DNA of 64,000 bases from the NCBI RefSeq assembly GCF_019130065.1, contig NZ_JAHSPG010000006.1, positions 62,001 to 126,000 of the forward strand, in the 5' to 3' direction. The DNA comes from Pinibacter aurantiacus (lineage in GTDB: Bacteria > Bacteroidota > Bacteroidia > Chitinophagales > Chitinophagaceae). Position numbers and translations under genes: made by a program. The notes under the pieces are model-generated. The model was not told the DNA's origin, did not search any database, and saw only the letters and a list, made by a program, of their open reading frames with translations. This document shows positions 46,348-54,421 of this stretch, one piece after another. Position 1 is the stretch's first letter. Each line of letters starts with the position of its first letter.

Positions 46348-46400
46348 TAAATCTGGTGCTTAAAACCTTTAACACAAACAACCGCACCGCACCCCCAGTT

Positions 46401-46413
46401 GGCGCCGTCGTCA
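46401..46413 (-). promoter_or_regulatory. 13-bp candidate operator upstream of second SusC gene
   Basis: GGCGCCGTCGTCA, the exact reverse complement of the sequence at 45361-45373. It lies 181 bp before the SusC start codon. Confidence 0.4.
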
Positions 46414-46593
46414 CATACAAGGCTACGGAAATAAATGTCCGGCCCAGTTCATAAGGGTATTTCACCCAAACAAACAAGCACTTTAAAAACAATCAATTTA
46501 TTTAATTCGAACCCGGCCCTGTCCGTAAATGAATAATGCACATGGCACAGGCGATGGGTATGCAAATTTTGTAAAAACCAAAATGTAAAAACT

Positions 46594-49500
46594 ATGAGAA
46601 AGTGGAAGTTTTTTAGTTTGATCATGCTTGCTGTGTTTTGCATGATCACCAACAACCTGGCGGCTCAAACGGTTCCCATTACCGGAACAGTGCAGTCAGG
46701 TGATGGCACTCCGCTTGCGGGTGTAACAGTGCTTGTAGCAGCCACAAACAAAGCAGTTGTTACCGACAACGCGGGTAAATTTTCTGTCAACGCAAATCCA
46801 AATTCTACACTGCAATTCAGCTATGTAGGCTTTGTAACGCAAAATGTAAAAGCTTCGGCAGGTATGGTTGTGCACCTCGTAAAAGATGAGGGCCGCCAAA
46901 TGGAGGACGTCGTAGTAACCGCAATGGGTGTTAAAAAAGAACGGAAAGCCCTAGGGTATTCCGTTACAGACATCAATGCCGGAGAACTGATGAAGAACAA
47001 AAACACCAACCTCGTGAACTCACTAAACGGTAAGGTGCCTGGTGTGAACATTACACAATTCAGTGGTTCTGCGGGTGCCGGTGCTTCCATTACCATTCGT
47101 GGTGGTAACTCTACATCAGATGGAAGGCAAAACCAGCCTTTGTTTGTTATAGACGGAATTATATATGACAACTCAACTACTATTAGCGGTAATACAGGTA
47201 CGGATGGTTTGTCGCGCAGCAATACCACTTATTCAAATCGTATCATGGACGTAAACCCTGAAGATATTGAAAACCTGTCTGTGCTGAAAGGTGCGGCTGC
47301 TGCTGCATTGTACGGATCAAGAGCTGCAGATGGTGTGATCATCATCACTACAAAAAAAGGAGCGGAAGGCACTGTAAAAGTGAATGTGAGTAGCAAGATC
47401 AGTACTTCCTGGGCAAATAAATTACCAGACGCACAAACAACATTTGGCAACGGTTCGTACTCAAGCAACGGTGTATATAACAATAACTCGTATGCCAGCA
47501 ATCCTCTTTCCGGAAGTACATTGCTAATGTATAGTTCATGGGGACAAAAGATCGCAACTGACTCGATTTACGATAACATTGGCAACTTCTTTCAGCATGG
47601 TGTTATTTATGATAACAACGTAAGCGTTTCCGGTGGATCAAAGAACGGTTCTTTTTATCTGTCCGGTTCTAATTTCAATCAAACAGGTATAGTGCCAAGC
47701 ACAGGTTTTAAGAAGACTACTTTTCGCTTTAATGGCGAGCAAAAATACGGTCGCCTTACTGTGAATGCAAATGCTGCTTATTCAAACGCCAACACTGACA
47801 GAACATTGACCACCTCTGGTTTGTATGCAGGTGGCGGCGGCGGTGCAATGGGCGGTGTATATAGCTTTCCGCAGGTATTCAACATGAAGAATTATGTAAA
47901 TCCTGATGGAACACAACACCGGATATATGGAGGAACAGTGCCTTTGGAAAATGATATCGATAATCCATACTGGATCGTTAATATGGATAACCTGACATCG
48001 CAGACAAAACGTTTCACCGGAGGTATCAATGCAACTTTTAAAATTGCAAACTGGTGGGATGTTATTGGTCGCGTAGGTTATGACCAGTACAATACGAACG
48101 ACTATACATACATTGCTCCGGGATCTGCAGTCAGCCCATTGTATCAAAATGGCCGCCTGAGTAAAAATGGCATTAGTTACTCTTACGTAACAACAACGGT
48201 GATGAGTAATTTCCATAAATCATTTGGAGATTTTGATACCCACCTGATGCTGGGAACAACGTCAGAAAAAACAGATGTTGCCAATCAAAATCACTGGGGT
48301 TATAATTTCATCACAGCGGGATCTATTAACTTCAATAATATAGCAACAACCAATCAGTTCTTTAAAGATGGCGTATCGCAAAAACGACTGGTGGGAGCTT
48401 ACGGAGAAGTAGGTCTTTCATATAAAGACATCGCCTACATTACCGCAACCGGACGTAATGACTGGTCATCTACATTGCCGTTGGATAACAGGTCTTATTT
48501 TTATCCTTCTATCAGCGGTTCATTCGTTTTTACTTCATTGCTACCTAGAAATTCAATTCTTTCTTTTGGTAAAGTGCGTGCAAGCTGGGCGCAGGTTGGT
48601 AAGGATGCAAACCCTTATGCAACGCTCACTTACCTGAACAATCCGATCAGCATTGGTTCATTTACAGGTGTGGGTAATCAGTACTCAAGCGGTAATCCTA
48701 ATCTGTTGCTTGAGTTGCAAAAATCATGGGAAGTTGGTGGTGAGTTTAGATTCCTGAATGGCCGCATTGGTTTGGATTATACTTACTATCACAGCGAAAC
48801 AGAAAACCAGATCGCTTCACCACGTTTGTCTAACGCTTCAGGATACATTTTTAAATCAATCAACTCGGGTTCTGTAATTAATACAGGAATGGAAATCTCA
48901 CTTACAGGTAAACCGATTGTTAAAAAAGATTTCGGATGGGATGTAACATTGAACTGGTCCTACAATAAAGGCAGATTGGGAACCTTCCTTACAGGCGTAA
49001 CTTATTTTTATCCAACAGATGCCCAGTTCGGAACAATACAAGCAGCCTCTGTTCCTAACGGCGGATACTTTCTTGGCATGACCGGTTCAACATGGTATCG
49101 TGAACTGGATGCGAATAAAGTTGAAATGCCAGGTGGACGCTACCAGGTGGATCCTACAACAGGATTGTATAAAGTGAATGCTACCAGTCCGGTGGTTGGT
49201 AATCGCGAGCCTGACTTTATTGGTGGTTTGAACAATACGTTCCGCTATAAAAGATTCTTGTTGTCATTCCTTCTGGATTTTCGCAAGGGTGGAGACATCT
49301 ATAACGGTACCGAGTATGCGATGATTACAAATGGTTTAAGCAAACAAACGTTGCTAGGTGACCGCCAGTCGGTAACTGTAACCGGCGTTAACAGCCAGAC
49401 AGGCGCTGATTTTAGCCAGACCTATACTGCAGGACAGAACTATACCATTAACGGCGTAAACTTTGCCGGTTCTTACATGATCCAGCAATACTGGTTGAAC

Positions 49501-49785
49501 TATGCAGCTAATTCAATGAACTTTATCCAGTCTGTTAACTGGTTGAAACTTCGCTCCCTGTCATTAACGTATGACTTTGGTGGCATCTTAAAGAACAAAA
49601 AAATCATCAAGGACCTTTCAGCAACAGCAGTGGGCACCAATTTATTTACATGGACAAACTACAAAGGAATGGATCCTGAAGTGAGTGCGGCAGGTGGTAC
49701 AGGAGGATCTGGTTCTACAGGTATCGACTACCTGGGAGTGCCTGCAGTAGCGAGTTTCACGTTCGGAGTAAATGTTACGTTTTAA
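46594..49785 (+). CDS. SusC/RagA-family TonB-linked outer membrane protein (second copy)
   Basis: A protein of 1063 residues with a signal peptide ending near NNLAAQ (residue 25). The carboxypeptidase-regulatory-like domain (ITGTVQSGDGTPLAGVTVLV) spans about 28-105, then the segment MEDVVVTAMGVKKERK, then the plug with VPGVNITQFSGSAGAGASIT and ENLSVLKGAAAAALYGSRA to about 255, then the barrel. It differs clearly from the SusC protein at 25314 (VVTAMGVKKE in place of VVIGYGSQKKE), so the cargo should differ. The SusD-like gene starts 20 bp later. No glycosidase gene follows; the next genes are for a mutarotase, an oxidoreductase and a symporter. Confidence 0.93.
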   Translation: MRKWKFFSLIMLAVFCMITNNLAAQTVPITGTVQSGDGTPLAGVTVLVAATNKAVVTDNAGKFSVNANPNSTLQFSYVGFVTQNVKASAGMVVHLVKDEGRQMEDVVVTAMGVKKERKALGYSVTDINAGELMKNKNTNLVNSLNGKVPGVNITQFSGSAGAGASITIRGGNSTSDGRQNQPLFVIDGIIYDNSTTISGNTGTDGLSRSNTTYSNRIMDVNPEDIENLSVLKGAAAAALYGSRAADGVIIITTKKGAEGTVKVNVSSKISTSWANKLPDAQTTFGNGSYSSNGVYNNNSYASNPLSGSTLLMYSSWGQKIATDSIYDNIGNFFQHGVIYDNNVSVSGGSKNGSFYLSGSNFNQTGIVPSTGFKKTTFRFNGEQKYGRLTVNANAAYSNANTDRTLTTSGLYAGGGGGAMGGVYSFPQVFNMKNYVNPDGTQHRIYGGTVPLENDIDNPYWIVNMDNLTSQTKRFTGGINATFKIANWWDVIGRVGYDQYNTNDYTYIAPGSAVSPLYQNGRLSKNGISYSYVTTTVMSNFHKSFGDFDTHLMLGTTSEKTDVANQNHWGYNFITAGSINFNNIATTNQFFKDGVSQKRLVGAYGEVGLSYKDIAYITATGRNDWSSTLPLDNRSYFYPSISGSFVFTSLLPRNSILSFGKVRASWAQVGKDANPYATLTYLNNPISIGSFTGVGNQYSSGNPNLLLELQKSWEVGGEFRFLNGRIGLDYTYYHSETENQIASPRLSNASGYIFKSINSGSVINTGMEISLTGKPIVKKDFGWDVTLNWSYNKGRLGTFLTGVTYFYPTDAQFGTIQAASVPNGGYFLGMTGSTWYRELDANKVEMPGGRYQVDPTTGLYKVNATSPVVGNREPDFIGGLNNTFRYKRFLLSFLLDFRKGGDIYNGTEYAMITNGLSKQTLLGDRQSVTVTGVNSQTGADFSQTYTAGQNYTINGVNFAGSYMIQQYWLNYAANSMNFIQSVNWLKLRSLSLTYDFGGILKNKKIIKDLSATAVGTNLFTWTNYKGMDPEVSAAGGTGGSGSTGIDYLGVPAVASFTFGVNVTF

Positions 49786-49805
49786 CCAATGAAAAAAAGA
49801 AAATT

Positions 49806-51794
49806 ATGAGAACTTCAAAATATATTATACTTGGTTGCTTGCTCGCCGTGGGTATGACGTCGTGTAAAAAGTGGCTCGATGTAAATACGGACCCGAGCAG
49901 CCCAAACAATGCAAGTGCGGCAATACAGAACAGGCTGCCTTGGATCGAACACTTTTATCAATACACTTCCGGTGTTTCCAATTATCGTGCTGCGGCCCAG
50001 GCTGGCGTTTTCTACAGCACTAATGGTACCAGTGGCGTTCAGCTTAGTACTACCTGGACCTCACACACCGGTAACACTACGTCTTACCAGACATGGTTTG
50101 TAGAAGTAGCCTCCAATCTTAATGATCTCTACAATACCGCACAAAAGCAAAATGCCTATCATTACATGGCGGCCGCCGATGTGTTCCATGCATTAGGGTT
50201 CATGCAGATGCTTGATCTTTATGGTGAAATGCCTTATACGCAAGCGATCTCCCAAAATCCAAGCCCTGCATATGACGACGGCAAAACGATCTACAACGGA
50301 TGCATGGCAAAACTGAACGAGGCCATTAGCTTGTTCAATAAACCGCAAGATGCCTCTGTGCCATCGCTTGCTTCAGGAGATTTGTGGAACGCTGGCAGTG
50401 TGGACAAATGGATAAAATTATGTTGGGGATTGAAAGCCCGCTACATGCTCAAACTTTCAAAGAAATCGGATCTGTACAATGCAGATTCAATTTTATATTG
50501 TTTGTCAAAAGGTCCGCAATCTATTACTGATAACACTGTTGGACCGGGCTTCAACAATAGCACCGTGACAGATTACCTGATAGGCGATCCGGTTGTTACA
50601 AACGGTAACTTTGATTATGCTGCATATGGTAGTACGCAACGTCTCTCAAAATATTATTGCGACATGCTTACGAATATGCGTGGTTCTGGTGTGATCGATC
50701 CCCGCATGACCAAAATCGTGCCCGCATCAATGGCAAATGTTAAACTGGATGCAGGTGGCAGGGTAGCATCTTATACCTGGCAACGTGCCATCGGAGTGGA
50801 TGTATTTGGTGCTGCAGCAAGACTGTTAAAAGGTGGCGCAACCTCGATCACATCCGTAACCTATGCGACAAAGAATACGCCAATCGCATACAAGATCACC
50901 AATACAACGGACCGTACAAATTTTATCAATGACCAGACAACGTACGGTCGCACTTTCACAGTTAGCAATGATACAGTGACGGTAACTTATAAAGCGGGCT
51001 CTTATTACATTAATAGCACCAACTACATATTAGCAGGAGATACCGCGTATGTAAACCTTCGCAGCAGTGCCATTGCAACATCAGGTATTCCGGCACAGGG
51101 ACCATCGGATGTTAGCTGGTATCAATCAGCCGCTGCCTTTAATGCAGGTGTTGTTGCTTCCACAGGTTCCTTCCAGGTTCGCCCGGTTTCAGATCAGGAG
51201 ATTTTGACCTATCATGAAATGTGTTTCATAAAAGCAGAAGTCTACATGCGCAAAGGTGACGCCGCAAATGCTTATGCCGCATACACGGCCGGTATTCAAG
51301 CACACATGGATATGATGCAGGCCAAGCTTACATCATGGCAGGCAGCAGGATACACTGCTACCAATCCTGACATGGCGCCAATGAAAGCAAGTGATATTTC
51401 AGCGTATATGACAAGTGCGGCAGTTTCTCAGGGCGACATAACTATGTCGGACATTATGTTGCAAAAATACCTGGCAATGGGTTGCAGCATTGAAAACTGG
51501 AACGATATGCGCCGGTTTAACTTTAGCGCAGGAAACATTGGAAGCTTTGGTGTGGTTTATCCTGGAATAAACAGAGGGCCTTTATTTGCGGGTACCGCGG
51601 CATACACCGGAACAACGCTCGCGGATCCAAGATATTGGCCGCGTCGCTGGAGTTTACCTACAACTATCGAGTTGAGATATAACTTAAACAATGCCACTGC
51701 ACTAAATGCACACGTGTCTGATCAAAATATCTGGAGCATGCCTGTTTGGTGGGATTGTGCGACAGATGCTGAATACAGCGGATATTTGAAATAG
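49806..51794 (+). CDS. SusD-like (SusD_2 type) lipoprotein
   Basis: A surface lipoprotein of 662 residues with a signal ending in MTSC (Cys20), followed by KKWLDVNTDPSSPNNAS, the common start of the SusD_2 type. The segment YHYMAAADVFHALGFMQMLD and the later EMCFIKAEVYMRKGDAANAY show the helical repeats. It should bind the substrate of the SusC protein encoded just upstream. The length is greater than in typical SusD_2 (about 500-550); the additional part, near residues 330-420, is beta-like (YKITNTTDRTNFIND, DTVTVTYKAGSYYINS). A perfect hairpin terminator follows. Confidence 0.9.
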   Translation: MRTSKYIILGCLLAVGMTSCKKWLDVNTDPSSPNNASAAIQNRLPWIEHFYQYTSGVSNYRAAAQAGVFYSTNGTSGVQLSTTWTSHTGNTTSYQTWFVEVASNLNDLYNTAQKQNAYHYMAAADVFHALGFMQMLDLYGEMPYTQAISQNPSPAYDDGKTIYNGCMAKLNEAISLFNKPQDASVPSLASGDLWNAGSVDKWIKLCWGLKARYMLKLSKKSDLYNADSILYCLSKGPQSITDNTVGPGFNNSTVTDYLIGDPVVTNGNFDYAAYGSTQRLSKYYCDMLTNMRGSGVIDPRMTKIVPASMANVKLDAGGRVASYTWQRAIGVDVFGAAARLLKGGATSITSVTYATKNTPIAYKITNTTDRTNFINDQTTYGRTFTVSNDTVTVTYKAGSYYINSTNYILAGDTAYVNLRSSAIATSGIPAQGPSDVSWYQSAAAFNAGVVASTGSFQVRPVSDQEILTYHEMCFIKAEVYMRKGDAANAYAAYTAGIQAHMDMMQAKLTSWQAAGYTATNPDMAPMKASDISAYMTSAAVSQGDITMSDIMLQKYLAMGCSIENWNDMRRFNFSAGNIGSFGVVYPGINRGPLFAGTAAYTGTTLADPRYWPRRWSLPTTIELRYNLNNATALNAHVSDQNIWSMPVWWDCATDAEYSGYLK

Positions 51795-51835
51795 TGATAT
51801 AAGCAGTTTATAGTGTCGAAATATATGCAAGTTGT

Positions 51836-51862
51836 AAATGGCCCGGTTATTCCGGGCCATTT
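51836..51862 (+). terminator. Terminator hairpin after second SusD gene
   Basis: A perfect 11-bp stem, AAATGGCCCGG with CCGGGCCATTT, and a 5-nt loop, 42 bp after the stop. The T-run is short. Confidence 0.75.
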
Positions 51863-51863
51863 C

Positions 51864-51946
51864 TGTAGGGGCGAATCGCATTCGCCCTGTTCCACAAACG
51901 GCGAGTCGCCAATTGTAGAGCAGGGCGAATGCGATTCGCCCCTACA
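51864..51946. repeat. Perfect 26-bp inverted repeat
   Basis: The arms 51864-51889 (TGTAGGGGCGAATCG, then CATTCGCCCTG) and 51921-51946 are exact reverse complements with a 31-bp spacer. Each arm is itself palindromic around GCGAATCGCATTCGC. Similar elements are widespread as intergenic repeats in bacteria; this is from memory. It ends 6 bp before a small gene on the other strand. Confidence 0.9.
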
Positions 51947-51951
51947 AATTA

Positions 51952-52173
51952 TTATCGAATGTATTTGTCTATCAATTTGCCAATCTCCCCTGCAAGTGCC
52001 TGGTTACCTTCGGGTACAGAGTTCCATATAGCCCCCATGAAAGTTTGAATTCGTTTGAGGAACAACGGAGGACGATTTTCAAATACAGCCTTGTAAAGAT
52101 TCTCTGCCGGGTTGCCAACCTTTTCCACAGATACAGGCTTCCCTTTGAACACTACTTTAAATGTATTTGCCAT
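51952..52173 (-). CDS. Small hypothetical protein
   Basis: I do not recognise this protein of 73 residues from the ATG at 52173 (MANTFKVVFKGKPV); a start at 52209 would add 12 residues. The start is beta-like (KVVFKGKPVSVEK), and the rest is helical (AENLYKAVFENRPPLFLKR, then GNQALAGEIGKLIDKYI). No signal peptide or membrane segment is present. It is a plausible gene because its composition is protein-like and it occupies most of its interval, but it lies alone beside a repeat element. Confidence 0.5.
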   Translation of the reverse strand: MANTFKVVFKGKPVSVEKVGNPAENLYKAVFENRPPLFLKRIQTFMGAIWNSVPEGNQALAGEIGKLIDKYIR

Positions 52174-52364
52174 AACTAAATTTACTCCTTTTTTTAAAAG
52201 CGAAACCATCCTGTACTGTCCTGCTCAAATGTAGCTATGACCAGGATTGCCATAAAAATTACATGACTAAATCAAAAGTGTATAAATGACAATTATTATA
52301 TTTGAAATGAATTCTGAGGAACTGATGGCCGATCCATCAACTTCGCAAAAGGATAAGCTTGCTG

Positions 52365-53123
52365 ATGAAAAAAATATTTCAACGTTCATGCTGCTCTAAT
52401 ATTTATTTGAAGCTGGTTTGGGTTTTCATGGCAGGACTCATTTCTTGCCAGGAACACAATGCCCCTGCGGCTTCATCTTCTAATGTCATCAGTGTAAAAA
52501 CAATTGCATCAACTCCTGCCATTGTTGAAGTGATTGATACTGCGGGCAAGATGTTACAGCCCGATTCCCTGATTGCTATCGGCAAAAAAAATGCACTTCC
52601 TCTGCCAGGTGTATATCAATGGAAAAATCATTTGGTTTTGTATGCTGCTATCGATGATTTGGAAAATGTTCAAAAGCAAACTCATGCAGCATATCCAAAC
52701 GCGGAGGTTAAAGTTTATCAGCATCCATTTTATAATTTCAATCGCAAACATTGTGGTGATACGACTTCTGCAAAAGAGTGGGACAATATCATACTTACGG
52801 CCAACCTTGTAAGAGATACCGCTTTGCAACGCGAATATCTCGACTATCATGCCACGCAATTTGAAAAATGGCCCGAAGTTTCCAAAGGCTTTTGTAATGC
52901 CAGTTTTCAGCAATTACTGGTGTATAAAAATGACAGGCAGTTAATGCTCGTGATCAGTATTCCCAAAGGTGCAAGCCTCGACGAATTAAATCCAAAGACA
53001 ACAGAAAACAACCCGCGTGTAGACGAATGGAACCAACGGATGAAAAAATACCAGGAAGGAATAACGGGGACGGGGCCTGGGGAAACGTGGGTGTTTTTAA
53101 AACAATTAAGAATTAAGAATTAA
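52365..53123 (+). CDS. Two-part mutarotase-family lipoprotein
   Basis: A protein of 252 residues from the ATG at 52365; the frame also has a TTG 6 bp earlier. A lipoprotein signal ends LISC near residue 29. The C-terminal half (about 145-250) is an L-rhamnose-mutarotase-type domain: EYLDYHATQFEKWPEVSKGF, QQLLVYKNDRQLMLVISI and VDEWNQRMKKYQE. Residues 55-130 show a weaker, similar layout (PGVYQWKNHLVLYAAID, then YPNAEVKVYQHPFYNF), so this may be a degenerate second copy. Mutarotases of this family work as dimers. It precedes oxidoreductase and symporter genes. Its final codons (about LRIKN) and stop lie inside a heptad repeat. Confidence 0.75.
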   Translation: MKKIFQRSCCSNIYLKLVWVFMAGLISCQEHNAPAASSSNVISVKTIASTPAIVEVIDTAGKMLQPDSLIAIGKKNALPLPGVYQWKNHLVLYAAIDDLENVQKQTHAAYPNAEVKVYQHPFYNFNRKHCGDTTSAKEWDNIILTANLVRDTALQREYLDYHATQFEKWPEVSKGFCNASFQQLLVYKNDRQLMLVISIPKGASLDELNPKTTENNPRVDEWNQRMKKYQEGITGTGPGETWVFLKQLRIKN

Positions 53124-53205
53124 GAATTCATTCTGTGTGGCATCGGAGAGACATATAAATTGTCCTTGATGCAAACTCAAAACTCATCACTCATAACTAA
53201 CAAGT
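53104..53205. repeat. Heptad tandem-repeat element, AATTAAG type
   Basis: Left units AATTAAG, AATTAAG, AATTAAG, AATTCAT, which include the stop codon of the mutarotase gene. Right units of a different word in the opposite sense, ACTCAAA, ACTCATC, ACTCATA, ACTAACA (about 53175-53202), end just before the next gene. The two arms share only the period and the general pattern. Confidence 0.8.
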
Positions 53206-53208
53206 CAA

Positions 53209-54273
53209 ATGTTACAATTAGGCATACTTGGACTCGGAGAGGGCAGAAGCACAATGTCTGCAGCCCTGCAAAGCAAGAAGTACAAATTGAAAACCATTTG
53301 TGATGCAAAAGATGAACTTTGCAAACAGCGCGCAAAGGAGTTTGATTTTCATCAATACACTACCAATTACCAGGAGATGTTGAATGATCCGGAAATTGAT
53401 GTGATTGCGATTTATACACCTGATCATTTACACGCACAACATGTGAAGCTGGCATTGCAGCATGGCAAACACGTGATTTGTACAAAACCTTTTATAGATG
53501 ATCTTGCCGATGCAAAAGAATTGCTCGAACTAAGTGAGCAAACAAAGAAGAAAGTGTTTGTTGGTCAAAGCTCCCGTTTTTTCGAACCGGCAAAAAGACA
53601 AAGAGCAGATTTCGAAGCAGGATTGCTTGGGGAATTGATTACCATTGAAAGCCACTATCACGCAGATCACCGTTGGTTTTTGGAAAAGGGATGGTCGTTG
53701 CAACAATCATTCAAATGGTTGTATGGAGGTCTCAGTCATCCTGCAGATTTTATTCGCTGGTACCTGCCGGATATTGAAGAAGTGATGGGCTATGGCATGA
53801 TCAGCAGCAATGGAAGAAAAGCAGGCTTGAAAAATGAAGATACCATGCACTTTATTTTTAAAGCAGCAGACGGACGCATTGCACGCGTGAGTGGCGCGTA
53901 CACAGGACCTACACAGCCTGCACAACGCGATAGTGGCATGAGTTGCATCTTGCGCTGCACAGAAGGTGCAAGCCAGGCAGATTATCATGAATTGCGCTAC
54001 AGTGTGACGGATAAAACAGGTGAAGAGAAAATCGTAGTGTGGGGCGATTCCACACTCAAACATTATTTCCGTTTTGAAGGGCAGAGTCATCATGCCGGAG
54101 AATACCAGAATTACCTTGAATATTTCGCTGATGCTATCGAACAGGATTTTGTTGCCTATCCGGATATGAAAGAAGGAATCGGTACAATTGCATTGTTACA
54201 GGCAATGGATCGTAGCCTGAAAACAGGGCAGCCGGTGAAGGTGAAAGATGTGTTGAAGGAGCATGGGCTTTGA
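53209..54273 (+). CDS. Gfo/Idh/MocA-family oxidoreductase
   Basis: A protein of 354 residues. The N-terminal Rossmann part shows LGILGLGEGRSTM (residues 3-15, with a GxGxG-like loop), then DVIAIYTPDHLHAQHVKLAL and GKHVICTKPF with the Lys of the conserved xKP motif at about residue 94. The C-terminal alpha/beta domain (from about 130) has GGLSHPADFIRWY, with the catalytic His of the family. These enzymes oxidise or reduce sugars and inositol with NAD(P). No signal peptide is seen. The gene lies between the mutarotase and symporter genes, so it probably acts on the imported sugar. Confidence 0.88.
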   Translation: MLQLGILGLGEGRSTMSAALQSKKYKLKTICDAKDELCKQRAKEFDFHQYTTNYQEMLNDPEIDVIAIYTPDHLHAQHVKLALQHGKHVICTKPFIDDLADAKELLELSEQTKKKVFVGQSSRFFEPAKRQRADFEAGLLGELITIESHYHADHRWFLEKGWSLQQSFKWLYGGLSHPADFIRWYLPDIEEVMGYGMISSNGRKAGLKNEDTMHFIFKAADGRIARVSGAYTGPTQPAQRDSGMSCILRCTEGASQADYHELRYSVTDKTGEEKIVVWGDSTLKHYFRFEGQSHHAGEYQNYLEYFADAIEQDFVAYPDMKEGIGTIALLQAMDRSLKTGQPVKVKDVLKEHGL

Positions 54274-54274
54274 A

Positions 54275-54380
54275 TGCTGAACGCCAAACGCCAAACGCCA
54301 AACGCCAAACGCCAAACGCATAACGCAGCGAGCTGAGCTATCGGAAATTGCGTTAAGCATTAAGCGTTCGGCGTTAAGCC
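54275..54380. repeat. Heptad tandem-repeat element, AACGCCA type
   Basis: Left: five AACGCCA units, then AACGCATAACGC. Right, in the opposite sense: GCGTTAA, GCATTAA, GCGTTCG, GCGTTAA. The element begins 1-5 bp after the oxidoreductase stop and ends about 40 bp before the symporter start. It is the longest clean heptad array in the window. Confidence 0.9.
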
Positions 54381-54421
54381 ACTTAATAAAACTAACAACA
54401 AACAACTAACTAAAGCTTGCC

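Larger units (their letters stand above)
46255..46593. other. Intergenic region before the second SusC gene
   Basis: About 340 bp without a convincing gene. It holds the hairpin at 46304-46347 and the 13-bp copy at 46401-46413. The promoter of the SusC gene should be in its last 150 bp, but no clear TAnnTTTG box was found. Confidence 0.5.

Noticed and set aside
54275-54380. CRISPR-like array
   Set aside because: Units are 7 bp, contiguous and without spacers, and no cas gene is present.
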